Source: Bacteroidaceae bacterium
GTDB taxonomy: Bacteria > Bacteroidota > Bacteroidia > Bacteroidales > Bacteroidaceae
NCBI GenBank assembly: GCA_017935785.1
Contig: JAGBGU010000010.1
Span: forward strand, 16,550-80,549
Direction: 5' to 3'
DNA length: 64,000 nt
Below the pieces are notes generated by a model, which was not told the DNA's origin, searched no databases, and was given only the letters and a program-made list of their open reading frames with translations. The translations under genes were made by a program, and so were the position numbers. Shown here in pieces: positions 33,800 to 44,090 of the stretch; positions within the stretch are counted from its first letter, which is position 1; each line of letters starts with the position of its first letter.

Positions 33800-35647
33800 A
33801 TGAAATTAAGTTTTCTTAAAAAGCTGGCTTGCTTGTGTCTGAGCCTGATCATGGGAACAGCCGCGTATGCACAAGGCGGCATTCCTCGTCCCGAGTACCC
33901 CCGTCCTCAGTTTGAACGCGCCCAGTGGAAAAACCTTAACGGCAGTTGGACCTACGCCTTCGACTTTGGCAAGAGCGGACATCAGAGGGGTTATGCCAAC
34001 TCCAAGGGCTTCGATGGAAAGATTAATGTTCCCTTCTGTCCGGAGAGCAATCTTAGCGGTGTGGAGCATGTAGACTTCATCAACTGTATGTGGTATCAGC
34101 GCAGCATTGACATTCCCGCCGAATGGGCTGGCAAAAACATTCTGCTCAACTTTGGCGCTATAGACTGGGACGCTACCATCTTTATCAACGGCACCAACGT
34201 ATTCCGCCACGTGGGCGGCAGCAGCAGCTTTGCTGTGGACATCACAAAGCATGTAGAGGCAGGCAAGAGCGCCAATCTTGTCATTCAAGTACTTGACGAC
34301 ATACGCAGCGGTTTGCAGACCGGCGGTAAACAGAGCGTAGGCTACCACTCTGCCGGCTGTAACTATACCCGTGTAACTGGTATATGGCAGACAGTTTGGA
34401 TGGAAGCCGTTTCTGCAGGTGGTCTGAAACAAGTTATCGCCACCCCCGACATTGACCAGCAGCAGCTTGTCATCCGTCCCCAGTTCTATGCAGAATCCAT
34501 GGACAACAAACTTACCGTTACCGTAATGGACGGCAAGAAGAAGGTGGCTGAGAAAACTGTAAACGCTTGCAACGAGAACATCGTTGTGCTCCCCATCAAG
34601 AAGGCGAAGCTGTGGAGTCCCGAAAGTCCCTTCCTGTACGATGTGAACTATACCGTGAAGGACAAGGACGGCAATGTGATTGACGAGGTGAAGTCATACG
34701 CCGGAATGCGTAAGGTACATCTCGCCAATGGTTATTTCTACCTGAATAACCAGCCCTATTACCAACGCCTCGTGCTGGACCAGGGCTTCTATCCCGACGG
34801 AGTATGGACCGCCCCCTCTGACGAGGCTCTCCGCAAGGACATTGAACTTGCCAAGGCAGTAGGCTTTAACGGCGCACGTCTGCACCAAAAGGTATTCGAG
34901 GAGCGCTACTATTATTGGGCTGATAAGTTGGGTTATATTACATGGGGCGAGAGTGCCAGCTGGGGACTTAATGTAAACAGCGACCTGGCCGCCCGCAACT
35001 TCATTGCCGAATGGACCGAAATAGTGGAGCGTGACCGTAACCACCCCTCTCTCGTAACATGGACTCCTTTCAACGAGACATGGGGATGTCAGCCCGGTAA
35101 CTACGAACGTTTCATACACAACGTGTATAACATTACCAAGGCTATGGACCCCACGCGTCCCATCAACGATGCCAGCGGTGACAGCCACGTGAAGACCGAT
35201 ATATGGAGCGTCCACGACTACTCTCGCGACTACGACAAGCTCGTGAAGAACCACACAATTGAACCGGGTGTAGAACCCTATCGCAACATGAAGGACAAGA
35301 AGTATCTTGCCAAGTATGACGGACAGCCCTATATGATTGACGAGTTCGGCGGTCTGCCTTGGATTAAGGAGTCTGAGCGTTCCTCTTCATGGGGCTACGG
35401 AAGTAACATAGACAAGATTGAGGACTTCTACAATATCCTTGATAAGCAGATTGACGCGCTGAAAGCCTGTAAGCACATCGTTGGCTTCTGCTATACCCAG
35501 ATGACCGATGTGGAACAGGAGAAGAACGGCATCTACTACTATGACCGCACAAGCAAGTTCGATACAGAGCGTCTGAAGAAGATTTTCGAAAAAATTCCCT
35601 CCATTATCGAGAATCCGCAAGACCTGAGCGGATGGAAGAAGAAATAA
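33800..35647 (+). CDS. Secreted GH2 family glycoside hydrolase
   Basis: A 615-residue protein with a Sec signal peptide (cleavage after TAAYA). A GH2 sugar-binding domain (WKNLNGSWTYAFDF, INVPFCPES), an Ig-like domain and the barrel follow. The acid/base Glu lies in TPFNETWG near residue 427 and the nucleophile Glu in YMIDEFGGLPW near residue 515. It lacks the additional C-terminal domains of the larger GH2 enzymes in this window. Beta-galactosidase or beta-glucuronidase activity is plausible, but the substrate cannot be fixed from motifs. Monocistronic, with its own promoter and terminator. Confidence 0.87.
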   Translation: MKLSFLKKLACLCLSLIMGTAAYAQGGIPRPEYPRPQFERAQWKNLNGSWTYAFDFGKSGHQRGYANSKGFDGKINVPFCPESNLSGVEHVDFINCMWYQRSIDIPAEWAGKNILLNFGAIDWDATIFINGTNVFRHVGGSSSFAVDITKHVEAGKSANLVIQVLDDIRSGLQTGGKQSVGYHSAGCNYTRVTGIWQTVWMEAVSAGGLKQVIATPDIDQQQLVIRPQFYAESMDNKLTVTVMDGKKKVAEKTVNACNENIVVLPIKKAKLWSPESPFLYDVNYTVKDKDGNVIDEVKSYAGMRKVHLANGYFYLNNQPYYQRLVLDQGFYPDGVWTAPSDEALRKDIELAKAVGFNGARLHQKVFEERYYYWADKLGYITWGESASWGLNVNSDLAARNFIAEWTEIVERDRNHPSLVTWTPFNETWGCQPGNYERFIHNVYNITKAMDPTRPINDASGDSHVKTDIWSVHDYSRDYDKLVKNHTIEPGVEPYRNMKDKKYLAKYDGQPYMIDEFGGLPWIKESERSSSWGYGSNIDKIEDFYNILDKQIDALKACKHIVGFCYTQMTDVEQEKNGIYYYDRTSKFDTERLKKIFEKIPSIIENPQDLSGWKKK

Positions 35648-35674
35648 CACACACACCATTTTCATTAACCTGCA

Positions 35675-35714
35675 AAGAGGATGTACCCCAGCATTAGTGG
35701 TACATCCTCTTTTA
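35675..35714 (+). terminator. Terminator of GH2 gene
   Basis: AAGAGGATGTACC pairs with GGTACATCCTCTT around an 11-nt loop, followed by TTTT, 28 nt after the stop codon. Confidence 0.8.
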
Positions 35715-35745
35715 GTATGAAATAACCAAACTTTTCTATCCTAAA

Positions 35746-35777
35746 TTTGTTGATTCGAAGTTTAATACATATTTTTG
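35746..35777 (+). promoter_or_regulatory. Promoter of FKBP gene
   Basis: TTTG (35746-35749), 20 nt, TATTTTTG (35770-35777), matching both Bacteroidetes boxes; 28 nt before the ATG. Confidence 0.8.
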
Positions 35778-35805
35778 CACAGCAATTATAATTTATAATA
35801 ACGTT

Positions 35806-36204
35806 ATGGCTAAAAGAGACTATATACAGACCAACAAAGATTGGCTTAAGGGTAAAGCACAGGACGAGGGTGTCTTGTCGCTGGATAAAGGTATTTACTA
35901 TAAAATAATTAAAGAGGGTAAAAACGACGGTGTGCATCCCACACCTAACAGCATTGTGACGGTGCATTATACCGGCACTACAATCAACGGTAAGAAATTT
36001 GACAGCAGTTTGGGAGGTGCGCCTGTTGCTTTCAGATTGAAGACCTTGATCCCAGGTTGGGTTGAGGCCATACAGCATATGTGTATAGGTGATAAGTGGG
36101 AGGTGTACATTCCTGCAGAAATGGGTTACGGGCGGCAGAATATTCCTGGCATTCCCGGAGGTTCTACGCTGATTTTTATCATCGAACTTTTTGGCATTGC
36201 CTAA
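35806..36204 (+). CDS. FKBP-type peptidyl-prolyl cis-trans isomerase
   Basis: A 132-residue single-domain protein without a signal peptide, so cytoplasmic. The FKBP fold is clear: VTVHYTGTTINGKKFDSSL, then LIPGWVEAIQHMCIGDKWEVYIPAEMGYG and IPGGSTLIFIIELFGI, which contain the binding-pocket residues. It catalyses proline isomerisation as a folding helper. The TrmH-type methyltransferase gene starts 14 nt downstream on the same transcript. Confidence 0.93.
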   Translation: MAKRDYIQTNKDWLKGKAQDEGVLSLDKGIYYKIIKEGKNDGVHPTPNSIVTVHYTGTTINGKKFDSSLGGAPVAFRLKTLIPGWVEAIQHMCIGDKWEVYIPAEMGYGRQNIPGIPGGSTLIFIIELFGIA

Positions 36205-36218
36205 ACCGGACAAAAGAG

Positions 36219-37016
36219 ATGAATCTGATCAGAATTGATTCTATAACACATCCTGGCGTTGAAGTTTTCAGTAAGCTTACCGAGGCGCAGCTTAGGAATG
36301 TACTGGAACCGGAAAAAGGTGTTTTTATTGCTGAAAGTCCGAAGGTAATCCGTGTGGCACTGGACAAGGGGTATATTCCTACAGCTATCCTGTGCGAAGA
36401 GAAGCATCTTGAAGGTGATGCCGCCGATATCATAGAACGGTGCGGAGATATCCCTGTTTACACCGGAAAACGTGAAATATTGTCACAATTGACGGGGTAT
36501 ATGTTGACCAGAGGCGTGCTTTGTGCTATGAAGAGACCGAGGATGGCTACTGTAGAAGATGTATGTAGTGATGCGCGAAGGATTGTAGTGATACACGGAG
36601 TGGTGGATTCTACTAATATTGGCGCCATATTCCGTTCGGCTGCAGCTCTTGGCATTGATGCTGTGCTGGTAACGCGCGATTCGTGTGATCCGCTGAACCG
36701 ACGAGCGGTGAGGGTTTCGATGGGAAGTGTTTTCCTTGTTCCCTGGACATGGATTGACCAACCTGTGGATTCGTTGCACGCACTGGGATTCCGTACCGCT
36801 GCCATGGCACTGACGGACGATTCCATCCCTCTTGATCATCCCGAACTGAAAGCTTCGCCGCGACTTGCATTGGTAATGGGTACAGAAGGTGACGGTCTGC
36901 CAGCAGAAACGATAGCCTGCACTACGTTTACCGTTAAGATTCCCATGGCGCACAATGTAGATTCGCTTAACGTGGCAGCTGCATCGGCTGTAGCGTTTTG
37001 GGAGTTGAGGGTGTAA
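36219..37016 (+). CDS. TrmH/SpoU family RNA methyltransferase (second paralogue)
   Basis: The start at 36219 (MNLIRIDSITHPGVEVF) gives 265 residues; longer frames would run through the FKBP gene. An N-terminal substrate-binding part (PEKGVFIAESPKVIRVAL) precedes the SPOUT domain: VIHGVVDSTNIGAIFRSAAALG, VMGTEGDGLP and MAHNVDSLNVAAASAVAFWEL, the three knot motifs. It methylates ribose in rRNA or tRNA. It differs from the copy at 30606 and follows FKBP by 14 nt. Confidence 0.9.
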   Translation: MNLIRIDSITHPGVEVFSKLTEAQLRNVLEPEKGVFIAESPKVIRVALDKGYIPTAILCEEKHLEGDAADIIERCGDIPVYTGKREILSQLTGYMLTRGVLCAMKRPRMATVEDVCSDARRIVVIHGVVDSTNIGAIFRSAAALGIDAVLVTRDSCDPLNRRAVRVSMGSVFLVPWTWIDQPVDSLHALGFRTAAMALTDDSIPLDHPELKASPRLALVMGTEGDGLPAETIACTTFTVKIPMAHNVDSLNVAAASAVAFWELRV

Positions 37017-37041
37017 GGTTTCTATTTCGCAAAAAAACATA

Positions 37042-37079
37042 AAAAAGTTCCGCCTTTCGGTTAGAGGCGGAACTTTTTG
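37042..37079. terminator. Bidirectional terminator
   Basis: AAAAAGTTCCGCCT pairs with AGGCGGAACTTTTT around a short loop, with A-run and T-run on the two sides. It serves the methyltransferase on the plus strand and the LamG protein on the minus strand. Confidence 0.85.
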
Positions 37080-37100
37080 TTTACATTCGGTTTTTGTGGC

Positions 37101-40100
37101 TTACTTCACAAGAACCTTCTTTCCGTTGATGATATAGAGCCCCTTTGTCATACGGCTTACCTTCTGACCCATGATGTTGAAGATGCCGGTAGGAGCATTG
37201 TTCTTGTCAGTTACGATGTCTTGGATGGCGTTGCCGTCTGAACAGTCATGTTCGGGGTTGTCGGTTATGCCGGCAATCACACTCTTGTACAGTTTGTTCA
37301 CCTGTGAGCCGTTCAGTGGCTGGTCATAGATTCGTGCAATGGCAATATCACCCTGGAAAGATGCCTGCGGGCTATACCCTACGTTAGCCATGTCGGCACC
37401 TACTGCCATGTAGCGTTCAACGGGATAACCGGGTTTGAAGTCGCCGTCGGCAGCCACAGAACCGGCATATTCACCGTCCAGATATATGTAGGCGGTACCT
37501 TCTTCCTTGTTCCATACGCCCACAACGTGTACCCACTTGTCTTTCACAACAGGAGTGCGGGTGGCCATAGCGTCGCAGTAACTTCCACCGGCATGAATCT
37601 CGTATGTCCATGCTCCATTGTATACGATTAGGCACATACCACCCGATTCGGTGTTGCCCAGTACGCTTGACCATGCAGAGGGCAGTACGTCGCCTTCCCA
37701 TGTGGGTCGCACGTATGCTTCAAGGGTGACACCGTCAGAAATGGCGTTTTCAAAGGCTTCTGTTACAGGAATTCTGAGATGTCCGGCAGGCGCGTTTTCT
37801 CCCCAGATGTTGTGTGAGAGGCAAAGTACGTTCTGGCCCAGCATGGGGCTTTCCTTGATGCGTACGTCGTCCATTACTTGTACTTCGTTTTGCATTGCGG
37901 ACTTGTCGGTGATAGTACCGTCAAGATTGTATACCAGGTCAAGTACGTCGGCGGCAGGAATGTCAATTGTGAATCCGTCCATGGTAGAGATAAGTTCATC
38001 GGCCTTGGCCTTGAGTTCGGCTTCGGTGGCATAGGTCCCGTTTCGCCATGCATCCCAAGCTGCGTCTGCCATGTTCTGTATGGTTTCCACATGGTCGGGA
38101 TAGTCGGCAATGCGATCGTAGAATCTGTTCATTACGCCGGCAAGTTCGCTATATCCCTGTTTGCTTGCGATAATCTGCTGATAGAGAGAACCCAGTTCTT
38201 CAATCCACGCATATTTCTCGGCTGCTGTGGCGTCTGTTTTTGCGGCTTCCTGCATGATTTGGCTCACGCGGTCCTTCAATGCACTGCTGTAGTTGGGCAG
38301 CCAGTAGCAGTCATCGCCGTCACTGTATTCATATTCCATGAGCGTGGTAGCGCGTGCAAGCATACTTTCCAGTACTGTGTCGAGATTTTCACCTGCTTCA
38401 TCTATGGTTCCGCAGTAGATAAGCTGCATGTCGCCGATTCCAATCCATTCGTTTCCTCCATAGGTAGAATAATTGTAGTCCACACCAACACGCAATGTGC
38501 CGTCTGTAACGTTTACAGCCACGTAGTTGGGGAATCTGCCAGCTTGGAATGCATAGCAGCAGCTTTGAATACCTTGCAGTGTATAACCGATAACGTTGCC
38601 TTCGGAATCGTAGATTTCCATGTCGAGGATATTGTCTGTGCCTGGACTGATGTAGCAGTTTTCCTTGTCTATAGCCTCTTCAACTGGAATCATGCCTTCC
38701 TTCAGTGTCTGTATGTAGTTGGCGTTTCCGTTGGCATAAAGAATGGCATTGTACTGGTTGGCGTGCTGGTCGTTGAAGGGACGGTATCCGCCACGAACGC
38801 GGAACAGGTAGATTCCGTTCTTCAGTCCGGTCAGTTCCTGGTAGATATTGAAGCTTTTCTTGCCATAGTTTTCGGCAGCCCACATATTGCCGTTTGTGCC
38901 GTATTTGGTAAGGTCATCTCCGTTCCATCCTGCAAATCCGTTAGAGAAGTCAGGGTTGTTGAGCAGTACGGTTACGTCTGTGCCTGCGGGAGCATCGGCT
39001 GCGGTAATACGTTTCTGAAGATCTTCCATGTAGTTGATTTCTGCATACACACCTTCCGTATCCAACGTCTTGTTTTCGTAGATGTAGACATAAGAACCGT
39101 TGATGTAGGTGTCGTTTGGCTCAATCTCCTCCTGCAAATAATCAACTAGTTGCAGTGCAAAATTACTGGTCATTCCTTCCAATGTGGGGAGAATTTCCTC
39201 CGCTTTGGCTTTCAGTTCTTCGTATGCCTTCTGGTTGGCGTCAATTGCGTTTCTGATTTCCTGAATTTTGGCGTAGATGGCCACAAATTCTTCCAGTGTA
39301 GTGGCGGCTTTGATTGCCTCTACTTCTGTCATCAGGGCATCCTTCAATCCTTGGTAGGCTTCTGCTTGAAGAGCGTAATCCTCTTCGTTTGTCGCAACAA
39401 GCTGTTGTGCTGCAGCCATACTTTCCGGGTCGGCTGTTACGCTGGTATATTCATTTCCGGCACGCAATACGATGCCGCGCTCGGGATTCAATGTCGGGAA
39501 GTCGTCTTCCTGTATGTTCTGATAGAATACCGGATTGGTGATGTTTCCCTTGTTCAGCATGAAGCAGGCCGCACCGCTGTTCACTTCGTCCATCGTAATT
39601 TCTGTAGCGCCCCCGATTGAGAGTTCCAGGCCGCCCTTGTTCACGAAGTATACATTGTCAAAGTTTGCACCGCTTCTGGGCTTTGCGATGAGCGGACTGT
39701 TCTGTGTCTTGTCGTCCACGTTTGCATCGGTTACCACGAGGACATTCTTCAGATAGGTGGTTCCGGCCACGTCGCCGATAAGGCCACCCATATAGGTGCC
39801 AACACCGCTCAGTGTGGATTCGATGATGATGTTCTCATAAGTACATGTCTTTTCGTCCCAACCGGAGAGCACACCGTTATAGCATGCGCCGGCATAGTCG
39901 GAATGCAGGTTGGCGCGGATGGTAATGTTTTGTGCTGTGGCGCCATAGTTCTCGCCGAAGAGAATGCCGCACCATTTTTGGTCAGCCTTTACGTTACCTT
40001 CCAGCGTGAGATCCTTGATGACTGCACCGTTCACTGCATCTGCAACGAAACCGGTGGTTTCTGTACCTGAGAAGTCAAAGTTTACGGTAATGGTGTGTCC

Positions 40101-41075
40101 GTTTCCGTTGAATACGGCAGCGTAAGCATTTGAACCATAATAGCTGATGTTCTCGTTGTAGCCGGTATAGTCAATGTCTGCCACCACCTCTGCGTTAGTG
40201 TAGGGGGCCACCTTGCTCAGTAGGGCAAAGTCGCGCATGTCTTCGGGGGTTTCAATGATTACCGCACCCTTTTCGTCATAGCGCAGATTGGGGAACTTGC
40301 CTTCTTCCTGGTGGTCTTCCGCACCGGTGTCCTTCGACTTGATTTCGTTGTATAACGCTTGTACCTCTTCGTCGTTCAGAGCCTTGCTGTACATACGGGC
40401 AATGGCCATGTCGCCGGTAAAGCCGGCTTCCACCACACCGCTGCTGCTCAGGTCGCCGGCCAGGGCGATAAAGGGATTGATGCTTACGTTGGGACGTCCC
40501 AATTCGCCGCTGGTTTCAAGCGTTTGCATCAGTTTTCCGTTTACATAGATTTTGGTGCAGTTGTTCTCGCCATCCATGACGCCTACCACGTGTGCCCATT
40601 CCTTAAACTCGGGTGCGCCACCCCAAGCATCGTGATAACTGCCACCGATATGGGGTTCGTAACACCATTCGCCGTAGTAGAGCAGCAAGCCTGCTCCTCC
40701 CGTCTGTTGGAAACCCATCACCGTGGACCAGCCTTTCTTGTTCAGTCCGCCTTCCCAGAAGGGGCGTACGAAGCATTCCATGGTGTGTCCGTCAACTATG
40801 GCGTTCCATATCTGTTCGGTCATAGGAATGATGAAGGTGTTGTCTGTCTGTCCGCCGTTGTTTTCGCTGGCAGTACAGAGCACGTTCATTCCGAAGCGGT
40901 CGCTCGTTACAATCTTGGGCGTACCTACTGCTGAGATTTCGTTTGCCATTTCGGAAACGTCCGTTGCTGTTCCGTCCGCGTTGAACACTACGTCAAGCAC
41001 ATCGGCTTTTGGCACTTGTGCCCACGATGCCATTGCCATTGCAAAGGCCGTGCATGTAAGTAAAAGTTTCTTCAT
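37101..41075 (-). CDS. Large secreted protein with two LamG domains
   Basis: A 1324-residue protein with a Sec signal peptide (MKKLLLTCTAFAMAMASWA). Order seen: LamG/concanavalin-like domain (about 25-250), a beta-helical GLUG-like region (about 265-500), helical linkers, a jelly-roll-like domain with NNPDFSNGFAGWNGDD (about 700-870), another helical region, and a second LamG domain (about 1050-1280). The second LamG repeats the first from its opening (ADVLDLVYNLDGT against ADVLDVVFNADGT). The C-terminus, IFNIMGQKVSRMTKGLYIINGKK in type, is the Bacteroidales sorting-like motif. It probably binds or displays on polysaccharide outside the cell. It is 32 nt downstream of the phosphodiesterase gene and cotranscribed. 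Confidence 0.8.
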   Translation of the reverse strand: MKKLLLTCTAFAMAMASWAQVPKADVLDVVFNADGTATDVSEMANEISAVGTPKIVTSDRFGMNVLCTASENNGGQTDNTFIIPMTEQIWNAIVDGHTMECFVRPFWEGGLNKKGWSTVMGFQQTGGAGLLLYYGEWCYEPHIGGSYHDAWGGAPEFKEWAHVVGVMDGENNCTKIYVNGKLMQTLETSGELGRPNVSINPFIALAGDLSSSGVVEAGFTGDMAIARMYSKALNDEEVQALYNEIKSKDTGAEDHQEEGKFPNLRYDEKGAVIIETPEDMRDFALLSKVAPYTNAEVVADIDYTGYNENISYYGSNAYAAVFNGNGHTITVNFDFSGTETTGFVADAVNGAVIKDLTLEGNVKADQKWCGILFGENYGATAQNITIRANLHSDYAGACYNGVLSGWDEKTCTYENIIIESTLSGVGTYMGGLIGDVAGTTYLKNVLVVTDANVDDKTQNSPLIAKPRSGANFDNVYFVNKGGLELSIGGATEITMDEVNSGAACFMLNKGNITNPVFYQNIQEDDFPTLNPERGIVLRAGNEYTSVTADPESMAAAQQLVATNEEDYALQAEAYQGLKDALMTEVEAIKAATTLEEFVAIYAKIQEIRNAIDANQKAYEELKAKAEEILPTLEGMTSNFALQLVDYLQEEIEPNDTYINGSYVYIYENKTLDTEGVYAEINYMEDLQKRITAADAPAGTDVTVLLNNPDFSNGFAGWNGDDLTKYGTNGNMWAAENYGKKSFNIYQELTGLKNGIYLFRVRGGYRPFNDQHANQYNAILYANGNANYIQTLKEGMIPVEEAIDKENCYISPGTDNILDMEIYDSEGNVIGYTLQGIQSCCYAFQAGRFPNYVAVNVTDGTLRVGVDYNYSTYGGNEWIGIGDMQLIYCGTIDEAGENLDTVLESMLARATTLMEYEYSDGDDCYWLPNYSSALKDRVSQIMQEAAKTDATAAEKYAWIEELGSLYQQIIASKQGYSELAGVMNRFYDRIADYPDHVETIQNMADAAWDAWRNGTYATEAELKAKADELISTMDGFTIDIPAADVLDLVYNLDGTITDKSAMQNEVQVMDDVRIKESPMLGQNVLCLSHNIWGENAPAGHLRIPVTEAFENAISDGVTLEAYVRPTWEGDVLPSAWSSVLGNTESGGMCLIVYNGAWTYEIHAGGSYCDAMATRTPVVKDKWVHVVGVWNKEEGTAYIYLDGEYAGSVAADGDFKPGYPVERYMAVGADMANVGYSPQASFQGDIAIARIYDQPLNGSQVNKLYKSVIAGITDNPEHDCSDGNAIQDIVTDKNNAPTGIFNIMGQKVSRMTKGLYIINGKKVLVK

Positions 41076-41107
41076 GTTGATTTTTGATTTTATTGTTATT
41101 AAAAAGA

Positions 41108-43861
41108 TTAGTGTCTCATGTATTTCCTTCCGTCTCTAATAAAGATGCCTTTTGAGGTGTGGCCTGTCAGTTTCTTGCCGTCCAGCGTGTATGCCTCACC
41201 TTTTGCGGCATCCGCTTTTGCTTTGCCTATACTCAGTTCGTTCTTTACGCTTATGTTGATGGTGTTGCTGATTACCTTGTCTTCATACCAGATGCACACC
41301 TCATGTTCGCCCTTCGGCAGATTGGTGGTGGTGATGGTGCCCGATACACCTATAATCGGCTCAATCCCTTTCCAGGCAATGTATGCTGGATCTCCGGCTT
41401 CTTTGCGTACAATCATGCATTGTGCGTTCATGGGCAGTCCGTCCCAAGTGAATTCCATTTTCTCGCCCTCTTCGGTGCTGATGGTTCTTTGTGAGATACG
41501 GCAGGGCTTTCCAATGACAAAATATATGCGGTCATAAGCCTCATCATAGCCGTCGTTCTTGAAATAGTTGGCAAAATAGCAGCCTTCTTGAAGCGGGCCG
41601 TTATAGTTTCGGGCATCTGCTACATTCAGGTCTATTTGGGTTGTGGTGTTATTGCCCACATACTTCCAGCTGGGACAGATGGCATCCTGTGGCGTGATGC
41701 CTTGAGCGTAGATGCCCACCCAGTCATTGTTCTGGGCCGGCACATCTTCCAAGAATAATGTTATGGGTTCTCCCGTTTCATATACTAATTTGTTCAGGGA
41801 GAATTCAACTGTTCCCTCGCCAATGCGGAAGTAGCAGCGGTTAGAACATTCTTCGTAGCCTTCGCCCTTGAGCATTACGGCGTAGAACTTACCGTAGTCG
41901 GTGATTTTGAATGTTACTGTGCCCTCTGTGCCGTCAGTCTGTTTGTAGGCGTATGGCATACTGGCCGTTGCCGGTTCCACGCCGTTCCTGTAGACGGCAA
42001 TACGTGTCTTCTCGTTTGTCGGGGCATTGGAATAGCTGATGACCACGCTGGGCTTTGCACCATAATTTGTCTTGTCCGTCGCAATCACTGCCTTGTCAGC
42101 ATTAGGGTCGGAAATGAGGATGGTGCTTACCGCGCTCCATTCGCTGTAGTCTAGATTCATGTTTCTGTTGCGCGCCCTCAGATAATACGTGCCGGGTGTT
42201 ACGTCTCCTTCCTCCAAATAAAGTCGGGTAACGGGCTTCTCCGCATATTGGTTGAGGGGCAGGTAGTTCTTGTCCACCTTGTAAAGGTTTTCAAAGGTAA
42301 GCACACGTTCGTGCACAACGTTCTTGAAGTCTTTGTCCCTGGCGATCTGGTATTGTGCGCTGTGCAGTTTTTCGCCGTCGTTCTCCTGTTCTATCTGAGT
42401 CGGCAGGGTGAAAGCGGAAGCGGAAAGGGAGAAGGTTGGCGTCTCGGGCGTTTCCTTTGCGTTCAGCTTGCGCGAAAAACTGTCCACCAGTACGTTGTCC
42501 AGTGCAAGACGCTTGTTTCCCACGCTGTAGCTCTCAACGGATAGGGTAGTGCTGGCCGGGTCATATTCCACTATCTGGTAGGTCCAGTGGTCAATGGTGG
42601 CCTGTACGTGGTCGTGGTCGCGGATGTCCACGTCTGTCACGCCCCACAGCTGCAGGTATCCGCCTTCGGCAATGCCCACTCCGCCGCCGCTTATGACGTG
42701 ATAGACAGGGTGGTCGGGCATCTGTCCGCGGGCATAGAGATGGTGGTGGCCGGCGCAGTTCATCACGTGCTTGGGCGATTGGTTAAGGACGGGCATTACC
42801 TCCTTGAGCATCCATGCGGAAACGTCTGTGCTGTACATTTCGGCATAGAGCGGACGGTGCTGCACGCTGATGATGCAGTCCACGGTGGGGTCGGCGTCAG
42901 CCGTGTTCACCACATTCCTTATCCATTGTAGCTGTTTGTCAGAGGCACCGTCGCTGTTGATGCCAATCCACAGCACGCGCCCGGCCTGATAGGCATAATA
43001 GTTGGCGGTGCCGGCGTCAAGTCCTCTGTACGATGCCTTTCTGTATGCGTTATAGTGTCCGTTGTAGAAGCGCATGTCGGTATCGCCGTAGGTGTCGTGG
43101 TTGCCCACTACGGTCTGTATGGGCAGACGGCTCATGACGGACCGGTTCTTGAAGCGGTGGATTTCATCATACTGTTTCAGCGTGCCCTGGTCCACCTGGT
43201 CACCCATGTTCATGATGAAGGAAACGTGCTCCTCAATGGGTTTCTCGCCGTATTTCTCGTTCAGTTTTCTTTCGGCCATGCGCAGCATCCATTCGTAGTC
43301 CGAATACAGGTTGCGCTGGTGGTCGCCGAAGATGAGGAACCTTACCACTCCCTGATGCCCGTTCTGCGGCAGTGTGCGGAAACGCTGTATGCCGCTATCA
43401 TGCCCGTTACACTTTACCTTATAATAATATATACGGTCGGGTTGCAGGCCTGTAAGCGTGGAGGTGTTCCAAAAGTAGCTCGATGACAGTTCTGTTGTGC
43501 CGAATTCCGCGCTGTGGTTCAGCTGGTCCTCAGTCTCACCCCAGATTACTTCTGTATTGTCCGGCTTCGTTGAAGTTTTCCATCCGATGGTGATGCCGTC
43601 CGGCAATGCCGAGAACAGATAGGGTTCTGATACGCGTATGTTCTTGCCGTTTGGTGTTACGGTCAGACGGTGGGCCGTATAGGTTCCGTCCGGACTCTTG
43701 GTGTAGTATATGTCCGGCTCGTAGCGCTTTTGTCCCGCAATGTTGCTGTAGCTGCCCTCTTCAATGGTATATTCCTTGAACTTTGCCACGTTTCGCTGTG
43801 CGGCTGACGGTACGGCACACAGTAAAAACACGAGTGTTATCAGTGAAAAATGGTTCTTCAT
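41108..43861 (-). CDS. Secreted purple acid phosphatase-like metallophosphoesterase
   Basis: The start at 43861 (MKNHFSLITLVFLLCAVPSAAQ) gives a clean Sec signal peptide and 917 residues; an ATG three codons earlier is possible. A fibronectin-like domain (about 80-175) precedes the metallophosphoesterase domain (about 185-440) with FGDHQRN, MNMGDQVDQG, VVGNHDTYGD, ISVQHRPLY and CAGHHHLYARG, i.e. the dinuclear metal ligands. Several Ig-like domains follow. The end, TLDGKKLTGHTSKGIFIRDGRKY-like, is a sorting-type motif shared with the next gene. It probably releases phosphate from phosphoesters or nucleotides at the cell surface. Confidence 0.85.
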   Translation of the reverse strand: MKNHFSLITLVFLLCAVPSAAQRNVAKFKEYTIEEGSYSNIAGQKRYEPDIYYTKSPDGTYTAHRLTVTPNGKNIRVSEPYLFSALPDGITIGWKTSTKPDNTEVIWGETEDQLNHSAEFGTTELSSSYFWNTSTLTGLQPDRIYYYKVKCNGHDSGIQRFRTLPQNGHQGVVRFLIFGDHQRNLYSDYEWMLRMAERKLNEKYGEKPIEEHVSFIMNMGDQVDQGTLKQYDEIHRFKNRSVMSRLPIQTVVGNHDTYGDTDMRFYNGHYNAYRKASYRGLDAGTANYYAYQAGRVLWIGINSDGASDKQLQWIRNVVNTADADPTVDCIISVQHRPLYAEMYSTDVSAWMLKEVMPVLNQSPKHVMNCAGHHHLYARGQMPDHPVYHVISGGGVGIAEGGYLQLWGVTDVDIRDHDHVQATIDHWTYQIVEYDPASTTLSVESYSVGNKRLALDNVLVDSFSRKLNAKETPETPTFSLSASAFTLPTQIEQENDGEKLHSAQYQIARDKDFKNVVHERVLTFENLYKVDKNYLPLNQYAEKPVTRLYLEEGDVTPGTYYLRARNRNMNLDYSEWSAVSTILISDPNADKAVIATDKTNYGAKPSVVISYSNAPTNEKTRIAVYRNGVEPATASMPYAYKQTDGTEGTVTFKITDYGKFYAVMLKGEGYEECSNRCYFRIGEGTVEFSLNKLVYETGEPITLFLEDVPAQNNDWVGIYAQGITPQDAICPSWKYVGNNTTTQIDLNVADARNYNGPLQEGCYFANYFKNDGYDEAYDRIYFVIGKPCRISQRTISTEEGEKMEFTWDGLPMNAQCMIVRKEAGDPAYIAWKGIEPIIGVSGTITTTNLPKGEHEVCIWYEDKVISNTINISVKNELSIGKAKADAAKGEAYTLDGKKLTGHTSKGIFIRDGRKYMRH

Positions 43862-44090
43862 AATGTACATTTTGTGTTTATCTACCCCAAAGTTACACTT
43901 TTTTTAAGGAATGAATTACGTTATCCTGTGAAAATTTGCCTTACAGAGTCATTTGCAGTTGCATGGTATGGAATTCTGCCCGTTGCGGATTGATTTTGGG
44001 CCGGCAGAGCCATATACCGCTTTTTATGCCCTCCGTCAGAATTGATGTCGCTAATTTCGGTTATAATTGCGATATGAGAGCGCCCAAAAT

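Noticed and set aside
37878..39149. 423-codon open frame on the plus strand
   Set aside because: It lies fully inside and antisense to the LamG-protein gene, which has a signal peptide, domains and a sorting motif; the antisense frame has none.
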